A program made the translations under genes and the position numbers. From assembly GCA_900317305.1 (NCBI GenBank), contig ONGG01000024.1, positions 1 through 46,196 on the forward strand: DNA of 46,196 bases. Reading direction: 5' to 3'. The stretch comes from an uncultured Prevotellaceae bacterium (lineage in GTDB: Bacteria; Bacteroidota; Bacteroidia; Bacteroidales; Bacteroidaceae). Within the stretch, counting starts at the first letter, position 1; every line of letters begins with the position of its first letter. The notes below the pieces were generated by a model, which did no database searches, was not told the origin of the DNA, and saw only the letters and a program-made list of their open reading frames with translations. Below, piece by piece: positions 26,141 to 33,404 of the stretch.

Positions 26141-26281
26141 GATGGTAAATATTTTAATAATTATTTTTATTCTTTTCTTCTGTCTATCCGTCTTTTTCTC
26201 GTGCCTTTTGTTTGAATGGACCCTCGTATTGTTTTTCAGCCGAGAGTATTTCACAATTCAATCAATCCTCACTTTTCGATG

Positions 26282-26312
26282 CAAATTTATAAAAAAAATC
26301 AGTCGTGGCAAA
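26282..26312 (-). promoter_or_regulatory. Promoter of small protein A
   Basis: On the minus strand TTTG (26309-26312), a 19-nt spacer and TAAATTTG (26282-26289) match the consensus exactly. The predicted leader is about 135 nt. The same TATAAATTTGCA core and spacing are used upstream of the T9SS-type gene at 31882-31912. Confidence 0.6.
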
Positions 26313-26357
26313 AAAATTGACCTTTATTTTACGACAAAGTTGTTTTTTCTATGATTT

Positions 26358-28190
26358 TTACTTTCTGCCAAGGATGATATTGATGATTCCCGTGACATCG
26401 TTCATGTTGATTAATTTGTCGTCATTCACGTCGGCATTGTTGAATACAAACTTGGTAACGGGCTTGCTCAGGATGTAGTTGATCACGGTGGTCACATCCA
26501 TCATGTTGACCAGGCCATTGCCATCGGCATCGCCTTTCAGCACGCCCTCCTGGGTGGTGAACTCAAGCACTTCGGCTGGATCCTCCTCACCGCTCAGGTC
26601 CAGATAACAGGTGTTGTTGGCGATATAGGTGAGCACCTTGCCGCTGATGGGGTCGGTCACGTTCTTGTTATAGAATCTGCCATAGTCGCCCAGAATACGC
26701 ATGTAGGAGGGGTCGAAGAGGGTGCGGTAGTTGGCCTCGTCGCCGCTCTCGTCATCAAGCCAGATCTCGCCTTTCAGCAGGTTGGGAGTGGTGATGGGGT
26801 CGATGTCCTCTGAAAGGGGCATCAGTCGGTTGTCGATGGGCTGTGTGCCTGTGCACTCAAGTATAACGGCTGTTTTAGCCGGCACCTTACCGCTCTTGAT
26901 CTCAGCCAAATGTGGCTGTCCGTTCCCATCCAGTTTGTCGATGGTATAGGCTTTCACACCGTCAAGACACTGGTAGGGGAAGGCGGTATAGAGTGTGGTG
27001 TAGTATTTGGCACCTTTCTTGCAATTCGGGTCGGGCATCGCTCCGAAGTAGTTGTCGGGATTCTCCTCGTCGATGATGTCGAGATACCACTGTGCAACGG
27101 TCTCTTCTTCATACCTGTTCCAAAGCGACGGCGTACGAACATTGCCAATGAATTCGTAGGTTCGAGTAGTATTACCTCTGTCATTGATATAGCCAGTGAA
27201 TCCATCGTAACTACCAAAGATATAGTAGCTGCCATCGTATTTTTTCTCGACCCTGAATGTCATGTGTCCGATTTCTCTTGTCGAGATTCCTTGCGAGAAC
27301 ATCTCCACGCCTTCAAGGGCACCTGTCTGTGTGGATTTTCCAACTGCTTTAATTACCAAGGCGGGTAGACAATGGGCACGTGCATTGTCGCGGTCGACCA
27401 TCATCAGCGAATTCTTGAACTGTCTTTGGCTTGCAGCAAGTGTGCTTTCTGAAGTGCCACTTACTCCAAGCAGGCGTTTGCTGCTTTTGTTGCGCACATA
27501 GCAGTAGATGCCTTTCGTTTCTGTCTCTTTCGATTCGTAGACGGCCGTATAGGTGCCGGCTGTGCTGTTTGTTACCTTGAACGTGTAAGGATTCTCCTTG
27601 GTTAGTGTGGAAGAATCACCGAAACGCCAACCTAAGAACCTTCCTATCAATTTGTCGGGAAGAGCTGTCAATGTCACTTCATCACCCAATTTGTTATCAG
27701 GTATGTCAATGCTTACCGCACCCAAACCCTCATCGGAAGATACTGGAAATACTAGGCCTTTCTTGGCAAAATATGCATTGAATTTTACTTTTTCCGCTTC
27801 TTCTTCTACGGTGGAGGCCGTGGTCACGATGTCGGAAGCAAATCTCGAATAGCTGATTGTGGTCTCAGATCCATTGCTAGGATTTACTTTTGTCCAATGG
27901 GTGAACATGTAACCTTCTTCGGGCTTGGCAAAGAGGTATGCGGTAAGTGTTGTTGCTTGTACAGTGGCTCCTACTGTAATTTTTTGGGTACCAGTACCTT
28001 TGTAGTTCCTGTATTGGTCATCGGTAGGAGTCATTTCGGTGGTCGACACATATACCTTTCCATATCCTGTGGGTTTTGCCTCAGTATTGATGCTATAATA
28101 GAATGTGGTGCCAGCAGCAAAAGCCTGGTAGCTGTAAATACAGACCAGAGCTAACAATGTCAAAAGACGTTTTGTCAGGGATGATTTCAT
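26358..28190 (-). CDS. Secreted repeat protein with C-terminal dockerin-type calcium-binding pair
   Basis: A 610-residue protein, signal peptide first (MKSSLTKRLLTLLALVCIYS, cleavage after AFA). Residues about 30-200 contain two or three beta-rich repeats of InlB/SHIRT-like character (PEEGYMFTHWTKV, LIGRFLGWRFGDSSTLTKEN with AVYE). The middle is unrecognised but shares a region with the T9SS-type protein at 30013-31713: YTTLYTAFP, VPAKTAVILEC, NRLMPLSED. The last 60 residues form a dockerin type I pair, loops DADGNGLVNMMD and DVNDDKLINMND. In other bacteria dockerins bind cohesins; in Bacteroidetes they often appear as C-terminal tails of exported proteins. The frame is open from 28325, but the ATG at 28190 begins the signal peptide. 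Confidence 0.82.
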   Translation of the reverse strand: MKSSLTKRLLTLLALVCIYSYQAFAAGTTFYYSINTEAKPTGYGKVYVSTTEMTPTDDQYRNYKGTGTQKITVGATVQATTLTAYLFAKPEEGYMFTHWTKVNPSNGSETTISYSRFASDIVTTASTVEEEAEKVKFNAYFAKKGLVFPVSSDEGLGAVSIDIPDNKLGDEVTLTALPDKLIGRFLGWRFGDSSTLTKENPYTFKVTNSTAGTYTAVYESKETETKGIYCYVRNKSSKRLLGVSGTSESTLAASQRQFKNSLMMVDRDNARAHCLPALVIKAVGKSTQTGALEGVEMFSQGISTREIGHMTFRVEKKYDGSYYIFGSYDGFTGYINDRGNTTRTYEFIGNVRTPSLWNRYEEETVAQWYLDIIDEENPDNYFGAMPDPNCKKGAKYYTTLYTAFPYQCLDGVKAYTIDKLDGNGQPHLAEIKSGKVPAKTAVILECTGTQPIDNRLMPLSEDIDPITTPNLLKGEIWLDDESGDEANYRTLFDPSYMRILGDYGRFYNKNVTDPISGKVLTYIANNTCYLDLSGEEDPAEVLEFTTQEGVLKGDADGNGLVNMMDVTTVINYILSKPVTKFVFNNADVNDDKLINMNDVTGIINIILGRK

Positions 28191-28251
28191 TCTTATTTGT
28201 TGAATTATGGTGGACGTAAAACGAGTTATGTTCTCAATTTCCAATTTGGTG

Positions 28252-28259
28252 CAAAGGTA
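28252..28259 (-). promoter_or_regulatory. -7 element of the dockerin-protein gene
   Basis: TACCTTTG on the minus strand, followed by CA, lies about 60 nt before the start codon. No -33 TTTG is visible. The rest of the 310-nt gap 28191-28500 is the repeat element at 28338-28497. Confidence 0.45.
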
Positions 28260-28337
28260 ATAAAAAATACTGAGACAGCACGTTTTGAATGAATAATTTT
28301 GCTTTCGTGCACTATTTGATTGCATTTTTACTCCACT

Positions 28338-28497
28338 TTAGTTGATAGGAGTTCGGAAGTGACAGAAGTTCAGGAGTTCAGACATTACCACAATCTAACA
28401 GCCATTGAACCCGTCGAGGTGAATTCGGGCTATTGTCTGAACTCCTGCAACTCCTGAACTCCTGAACTCCTAAAGTTGAGCGAATGCGAAACTTCAA
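28338..28497. repeat. Palindromic GGAGTTCA element, intact copy
   Basis: The element has 8-mer runs at both ends (GGAGTTC type at left, TGAACTCC type at right). A perfect 12-bp inverted repeat sits inside: GGAGTTCAGACA (28373-28384) and TGTCTGAACTCC (28434-28445), flanking a 49-nt core with TCGAGGTGAATTC. It ends in AGTTGAGCGAATGCGAAACT (28474-28493), which touches the DUF4105 stop codon. The same tail is found at 41168-41187. Confidence 0.85.
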
Positions 28498-28500
28498 ATT

Positions 28501-29715
28501 TTATTTCTTTTCCACAGATTTCCTATATTGCAGATATTTGCTGCACGTGCGCACGGCAAACATGGCCACAACGAGCTGGTGGTCGATGTCGAGTTGCGAT
28601 GAGAGGGGAGTGGCAAGAATGAAGAGCACGAGGATGATGGTGTAGAAAAGGTAGATTTTCCCGAAGTCTCTCTTCCTGCCCAGACAAAGGAGGAGAACCA
28701 GGGGTAGGGGATTGCAGGGAATAAGGTACCAGTTCCATCGGGTGACAAATAGATGGGATACTGTCGAGGTGTAGGTGAGCGCCAGACCAACGAGAAACTG
28801 GATGGTGAGGAGTAGGGCATCGAGCACCTTGGCGGCTTTCTTCCAACCCCAGCACCATTCGCCGATGGTGATGAGAACAACAATGACTAGAAGTACAGAG
28901 AACAGGATGCGTGGAGTGACGGGACTGGCTTTCACGAAATGGGTCTGATGAGCTAGTTCGATGGGTGCGGACTTGAACAGCGGTCGCCGTGCGCCACTGT
29001 CGTCCACGATTTGAGCATTGCTGAACACCTCGACGAGTGATAAGGGGCTCATGCGGTATTCCAGGGCGAAATAGTCGTCGCAGTTGCTGCCAAATAGGGT
29101 GATATATAGAAACTCGTACCATGGTGTGCTGCCGGTGAGATGACGAACACAGTCGCCATTGTTGGTGGTGGCATACCAGGGGAGTTTGCCATAGTCAATG
29201 TGCTCGCTGATGAGTGCGTTCTGCACCATGATGATGACCATCATCACGCAGTTGGTGTTCAGGTAGTTGAACTTCAGATGAGGTGGCTTCATCATCTCCT
29301 CGTCGAGATTCTTCCAAAGCAGTTGCTTCTCGTGATGGGTGAGGCTGAGCTCGTACTGCTTGATGCCACGACCATCTTTTTGGTATTCGGAGATATAGTC
29401 GGATGTTGGGATGGCTCGAACGGACGCGTCAGCATCGCCATTGAAAAACTTCAAATAGTCGCCGGGTTGGGCATTCATCTCCAGCGAGAAGCAGTAGTCG
29501 AGGTCTTCTGACGGACATTCCATGCGTAGGGCGCAGTGCCCCATACTCGAATAGATGATGTCGGTGGGTGTGCTGACAATCACACTGGCCTTCACGAAAT
29601 CGCTGCTGTCGGTGAGCTCCTTTTTATCTTCAGCGCTATATGAGGGTATACCCGTAAGAAACAATGCGATGGAAATGAACAGACGTGTTGTAACGTAGAT
29701 GGAATGTTGCGTCAT
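28501..29715 (-). CDS. DUF4105 / Lnb N-terminal domain membrane protein
   Basis: A 404-residue protein with an N-terminal signal or anchor (RLFISIALFLTGIPSYS). The exported domain resembles DUF4105 (Lnb_N, PF13387): an early SSMGHCALRMECP with the conserved His and Cys, YELSLTHHEKQLLWKNLDEE, and NYLNTNCVMMVI at the place of the usual D-N-C-T-T. After about residue 270 there are five membrane helices, as in Lnb-type proteins. The family has a predicted papain/NlpC-like fold with no proven role that I know. The frame is open from 29823, but the ATG at 29715 begins the signal. It is flanked by a terminator upstream and a repeat element at its stop. Confidence 0.8.
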   Translation of the reverse strand: MTQHSIYVTTRLFISIALFLTGIPSYSAEDKKELTDSSDFVKASVIVSTPTDIIYSSMGHCALRMECPSEDLDYCFSLEMNAQPGDYLKFFNGDADASVRAIPTSDYISEYQKDGRGIKQYELSLTHHEKQLLWKNLDEEMMKPPHLKFNYLNTNCVMMVIIMVQNALISEHIDYGKLPWYATTNNGDCVRHLTGSTPWYEFLYITLFGSNCDDYFALEYRMSPLSLVEVFSNAQIVDDSGARRPLFKSAPIELAHQTHFVKASPVTPRILFSVLLVIVVLITIGEWCWGWKKAAKVLDALLLTIQFLVGLALTYTSTVSHLFVTRWNWYLIPCNPLPLVLLLCLGRKRDFGKIYLFYTIILVLFILATPLSSQLDIDHQLVVAMFAVRTCSKYLQYRKSVEKK

Positions 29716-29764
29716 GTTGCGATGATATGGTAAGAAATTGATGGTCGAAATTTGTATAAAAAAA

Positions 29765-29783
29765 GGTGGCAAGAAATGCCACC
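29765..29783. terminator. Bidirectional terminator after small protein B
   Basis: GGTGGCA (29765-29771) pairs with TGCCACC (29777-29783) around AGAAA, with seven A before and five T after on the plus strand. In the minus direction it also has a T run, so it can end the T9SS-protein/small-protein-B transcript before the DUF4105 gene. Confidence 0.8.
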
Positions 29784-29813
29784 TTTTTATTATGTAGGAT
29801 AATCTTTTGATTA

Positions 29814-29993
29814 TTAGTCCCAAACGTTACTCTTTGATGCCCACATGTCGTCGACACCTCCATCCTGCTCGCCATCACCTTGCACTCCGCCAACGGGAAT
29901 GATTGAGGTGTTGCCCAGCAATTCGTCCATAACGTTTCTCTTCAAAGACAAGGTCATCACCTTGCAAACCGGGTTGATATATTGTTTCTTCAT
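29814..29993 (-). CDS. Small MKKxYxxP-family protein B (59 residues), function unknown
   Basis: A 59-residue protein beginning MKKQYINPVCKVMTLSLKRN, continuing VMDELLGNTSIIPVGGVQGD, GEQDGGVDDMWASKSNVWD and then a TAA at 29814-29816. It matches small protein A (25934-26140) in start, centre and end. Its ATG is 19 nt downstream of the stop of the large T9SS-type protein, and a strong terminator follows 30 nt after its own stop, so the two genes form a transcript of their own. Standard ORF length cut-offs would miss it. There is no signal peptide or recognisable domain. A role as partner, inhibitor or modified peptide of the exported protein is speculation. Confidence 0.7.
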   Translation of the reverse strand: MKKQYINPVCKVMTLSLKRNVMDELLGNTSIIPVGGVQGDGEQDGGVDDMWASKSNVWD

Positions 29994-30012
29994 AATTCAA
30001 ATTGGGCTTTAA

Positions 30013-31713
30013 TTATTTAATAACCATTTTTTTGCCGTTCACGATATACAGACCCTTTGTAGGATTGGTGACAACGCGACCCTGAATGTCGTAGATGGTG
30101 TTGTTCTCTTTAGATGTAGTAGCAACCTCTTCGATGCCAAGGGCGTTGAAGGTCTCGCTGTCAACAATGAAGATGTTGGCGTTGGCCATGCTGCTGTCGA
30201 GAATCATGAATGCCTTGTTAGGAGCAATGAACTTGCCATTGTACTTGTAGAAGCCGATGGGGTTGGGATCGTAAGCGGAAACTTTGTTGAACACGCGCAC
30301 GAGCTTTCTTGCTACGACAGTGGCTTGAGGATCGAGAGGCATGTTGTAGTAGTTGAACACGTCCTCGTCGGTTGGCTCCTCACCATTCACATCAAAGAAC
30401 TCTTTGAAGAAGATACCACTCAGGAACGATTTGCCAAGAGGAGCCTCTGGGTCATCCTCCAGCGGAGTCAGAGTGGGCTGAAGCAGGTTGGTCTCGCGAG
30501 CAGTAGTAGCGCACTCTACAACCACCGGTGTGCGTGCAGGAACGATATCCTTAATCTCAACAGCCTCGAGATAACCAGCTACTGGCCCGTCTTGAACAGT
30601 GATGCCATCAAGAATAGCAGGAGCGTTGGGGAAGCCCCATACACGAACAGTATTGTCACCATTGTCCACAATCTTCATTGGGAAGTCGGTGTAGATAGTG
30701 GTGTAGATCTTCTTGTCGTTGAAACCTTCCACACCATTCTTCACTGCGAAGTAGTCGTGGCGACCCTTCACGTCGGTACCCTCAACGATTTCCTCGAGGA
30801 TCCATTTTGCATAGTTACCAGCTTCGTTGGCTACTTCAATCTCAGGCATGAAACCGTCAATCTTGTAGTACTTGTTGTTGTTGGCAAACCAGATGCTTGG
30901 ACCACCCTGGTCGTTGAATCTCTGATAGGTCTTAAGGTCGGTGTCAACTTTACCACCAATCAGGTAATAGGTATGACCCATATGGATACGGTCCTCGAAA
31001 GCAACATAGTTCCACCAAGTGTCATAGAGCTGGGTGGCACCAATGCTCTCATAGTAAGCGAGTGCGGAGAACACCAGTTTGTTCCATGCCCATTCTGCAG
31101 GAGTGTTACCATCTACTTGAATCTCGATACCTTTCTCTGTAAGGGCGTCAACCAATGGCTGAGTGCTTGGAGTAGTACTCTTCAGATACCATGCTTCCTT
31201 GCCATCAATATCGGTAGGCTCCATGTACATCTTCATCAGTGAGAACATTTTCTCAATGATTTCATTCAGTTCAGCCTCCTTGAACTTCCAATTGTCCTTT
31301 GTGTTGGCATACTTCAATCCGTCGGTGAATCCACCTTTAAGCAGGTCTACTAATGGGCTGTAAACAGCAGCAGAAGCGTCTACACCTTGAGAACGGAGGT
31401 TGAGCACCTCGAGGTCTTTCTCGGGATAAACATCCTCATACTTGCCAGTGGTCTCAGGAGCCTCCTCCATTGGGATGGCATTGAGGAACATCACTGTTCC
31501 AGGCTCGGTGATGGCGTCATCGGAGCTCAATTCAGGCTTAGCTGTCGTCTTCTGAGAGATGTACATTACACCTTTATTCCATTTCTGGCCCTGATAGCCG
31601 GCATTGATAATACGGTAGTAGCCCTTAATTCCACCACCGTCTTGGGCATAAGCGCCAAGGCTCATCGCCGAAGCGATAAACGTCAATAATAAACCTTTTG
31701 TAAATTTTCTCAT
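30013..31713 (-). CDS. Large secreted protein with T9SS type A-like C-terminus
   Basis: A 566-residue protein with a signal peptide (MRKFTKGLLLTFIASAMSLG, cleavage after AYA). The first half is largely helical and unrecognised (a GYYRIINAGYQGQKWNKGVM start, which hints at a ricin-like or 'YYRI' surface domain). The second half shares motifs with the dockerin protein at 26358-28190: YTTIYTDFP, DIVPARTPVVVEC and NLLQPTLTPLEDD. The end, IYDIQGRVVTNPTKGLYIVN then GKKMVIK, is the classic type A sorting signal of the type IX secretion system. It is therefore probably carried across the outer membrane and attached or released. Substrate or ligand is unknown. It is transcribed with small protein B. 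Confidence 0.82.
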   Translation of the reverse strand: MRKFTKGLLLTFIASAMSLGAYAQDGGGIKGYYRIINAGYQGQKWNKGVMYISQKTTAKPELSSDDAITEPGTVMFLNAIPMEEAPETTGKYEDVYPEKDLEVLNLRSQGVDASAAVYSPLVDLLKGGFTDGLKYANTKDNWKFKEAELNEIIEKMFSLMKMYMEPTDIDGKEAWYLKSTTPSTQPLVDALTEKGIEIQVDGNTPAEWAWNKLVFSALAYYESIGATQLYDTWWNYVAFEDRIHMGHTYYLIGGKVDTDLKTYQRFNDQGGPSIWFANNNKYYKIDGFMPEIEVANEAGNYAKWILEEIVEGTDVKGRHDYFAVKNGVEGFNDKKIYTTIYTDFPMKIVDNGDNTVRVWGFPNAPAILDGITVQDGPVAGYLEAVEIKDIVPARTPVVVECATTARETNLLQPTLTPLEDDPEAPLGKSFLSGIFFKEFFDVNGEEPTDEDVFNYYNMPLDPQATVVARKLVRVFNKVSAYDPNPIGFYKYNGKFIAPNKAFMILDSSMANANIFIVDSETFNALGIEEVATTSKENNTIYDIQGRVVTNPTKGLYIVNGKKMVIK

Positions 31714-31753
31714 AATTTAAATTATTTAAGTTTATATATAAAATTCCTCGATT

Positions 31754-31870
31754 CTAGTTGATTGGCAGGATATTGGTGCCTTTGATCTCCCTTAAATTGT
31801 GCGTTCCAGCGAAGTGGTATTTAGCTTTGAAATACTCGTGTGCGCATACGGACACAACAATTTCTAACAT
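31754..31870 (-). CDS. Candidate 38-codon leader ORF upstream of the T9SS-type gene
   Basis: An ATG at 31870 opens 38 codons, starting MLEIVVSVCAHEYFKAKYHF and ending KGTNILPIN, with a stop at 31754-31756. It begins only about 5 nt after the predicted transcription start and ends 40 nt before the large gene, filling the leader. The wording looks familiar from short predicted proteins in Prevotella genomes, but I cannot check this. The RNA can also fold (GTATTT-caaagct-AAATAC), so the conserved thing may be RNA structure and the ORF incidental. Confidence 0.35.
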   Translation of the reverse strand: MLEIVVSVCAHEYFKAKYHFAGTHNLREIKGTNILPIN

Positions 31871-31881
31871 CTAATTTGCTG

Positions 31882-31912
31882 CAAATTTATAAACTCTTTC
31901 CGAAACGACAAA
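31882..31912 (-). promoter_or_regulatory. Promoter of the T9SS-type gene
   Basis: On the minus strand TTTG (31909-31912), 19 nt and TAAATTTG (31882-31889) match the consensus exactly. It gives a leader of about 160 nt. The remainder of the 337-nt gap (31714-32050) up to aroB is AT-rich with no other feature seen. Confidence 0.65.
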
Positions 31913-32050
31913 GGATTTTTCAATATTTATTTCTTAAAAATCGTAAATTTTCCTATTTTGTGAAGAATTGACAACATTTTTGGACTTTTTAGTTGTTTTA
32001 TGCTTTTTTTATACCACTGCGACTTTTTTTGTTCACACATGGGCGATTTT

Positions 32051-33100
32051 TTATCCCTCGCGCATGAAGTCGAGTGCTTCTTCGATGCACACTTGTGTAG
32101 CGGTTTGGTTGATGCGGATGTCGCCAACGTCCCCCAGCAGGGTGAAGTTGATGCTTCCGGCGACGTTTTTCTTGTCGTGGCGCATCAGTTCAAGCAGTTC
32201 GGGATAGTCGTCGCAGGTGATGGGCAGTTTGCCGTAGTAGTCGCGGATGTAGGCCACGGTGGAGCGCATCTTCTCGGTGGGGAAGTGGGTGAGCAGGCAG
32301 CTCAGGTAGAGTTCGCACACCAGTCCGTAGGCCACGGCATAGCCATGCAGAATGGGCTGCTGGTGGCGCATGGCCCACGACTCGAAGGCATGGCCTACGG
32401 TGTGGCCCAGGTTGAGCGCCTTGCGGATGCCATGCTCATGCGGGTCTTCCTCCACGATGTGTGCTTTCACCGCTACCGACCGGCCCACCATTTCCTGCAA
32501 TTGGGCAAGGTCGGGCCGTGCAAGGTCGAAATTGAGCAGTTCTGCCCAGGTGTTGTCGTCGGAGATGAGGCCGTGCTTGAGCATCTCGGCATACCCCGAG
32601 CGGATATTCTCCTCGTCGAGTGTGCGTAGGAACTGGGTATGGATGATCGCTTGTTGGGGCTGGCTGAACACGCCCACCTCGTTTTTCAGTCCGTTGAAGT
32701 TGATGCCAGTCTTCCCGCCCACTGAGGCATCGACCATCGACAGGAGGGTGGTGGGGATGTTGATGTAGTTGATGCCGCGCTTGAAGGTGGAGGCGGCAAA
32801 CCCGCCCAGGTCGCTCACCATGCCGCCGCCAAGGCAAATCATGCAGGAGTGGCGCGTGGCGCCTCCCTCGCCAAGGGCTTGCCATACCGTAGCCAGGGTG
32901 TCGATATTCTTGTGGGTGTCGGTGGCACCGATGACGATGTGGGTGGCGTGGCGCAAGCCTGCGAAATCCTTGAGCAGGGGCCAGCACAACTGTTGCGTCG
33001 TGGTGTCGGTGAGCACAAACGTTCGGTCATGACTGCATTCGGAGATGGCAATGGCCAAATCCTCGAACAGTGTTTGTGACAAGATGACTTTTTCTGACAT
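32051..33100 (-). CDS. aroB: 3-Dehydroquinate synthase
   Basis: A 349-residue cytosolic enzyme converting DAHP to 3-dehydroquinate with NAD+ and Zn2+, the second step of the shikimate pathway that supplies chorismate (used by the men genes above). Signature blocks are CLGGGMVSDLGGFAASTFKR, IPTTLLSMVDASVGGKTGIN, SGYAEMLKHGL with the metal ligand Glu, and ALNLGHTVGHAFE with the ligand His, then LHGYAVAYGL. The N-terminus (MSEKVILSQTLFEDLA) is short, as in Bacteroidetes. A -7 box TATTTTTG on the minus strand at 33194-33201 is the likely promoter. Confidence 0.95.
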   Translation of the reverse strand: MSEKVILSQTLFEDLAIAISECSHDRTFVLTDTTTQQLCWPLLKDFAGLRHATHIVIGATDTHKNIDTLATVWQALGEGGATRHSCMICLGGGMVSDLGGFAASTFKRGINYINIPTTLLSMVDASVGGKTGINFNGLKNEVGVFSQPQQAIIHTQFLRTLDEENIRSGYAEMLKHGLISDDNTWAELLNFDLARPDLAQLQEMVGRSVAVKAHIVEEDPHEHGIRKALNLGHTVGHAFESWAMRHQQPILHGYAVAYGLVCELYLSCLLTHFPTEKMRSTVAYIRDYYGKLPITCDDYPELLELMRHDKKNVAGSINFTLLGDVGDIRINQTATQVCIEEALDFMREG

Positions 33101-33404
33101 TTTTTTTACCTTATTTATATATAATACCCAATTGGTCGTTCCCGTATCCTGAAGTAGAGGGTGAAAATTAGACGCTCAAATTCTTTGTTTTTGCAAAAAT
33201 ACGCATTTTTGCGCTTTTGATGAATCTTTTTCCACTTTTTTTCTCCGACAGCGGCATTTTTCGGCCTTCGTGCCGCAGTTTCGTATTTTTTTTCGCTTGG
33301 AGTTTAAACCATACGCCGTTTGCTTCGTCAAACAATCAAACTATCGTACTCATACTAACTTGCTTATTATTTTTAATAGGTGATTATTAGCATTCAGGAA
33401 AAAG
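33101..33404. other. Divergent spacer between aroB and the TonB-linked gene
   Basis: This 304-nt AT-rich stretch holds the probable aroB -7 box (TATTTTTG, minus, 33194-33201), a small CGGC-cttcgt-GCCG hairpin near 33260-33273 and a GTTTG-cttcgt-CAAAC hairpin near 33318-33333. No clear promoter for the plus-strand gene is seen; a TTTG near 33319 with TATCGTAC after about 20 nt is the best, weak candidate. Confidence 0.4.

Noticed and set aside
26141-26254. N-terminal extension of small protein A from a GTG at 26254
   Set aside because: It would add a very basic, AT-rich-coded leader absent from small protein B; the family start MKKxYxxP is at the ATG at 26140.
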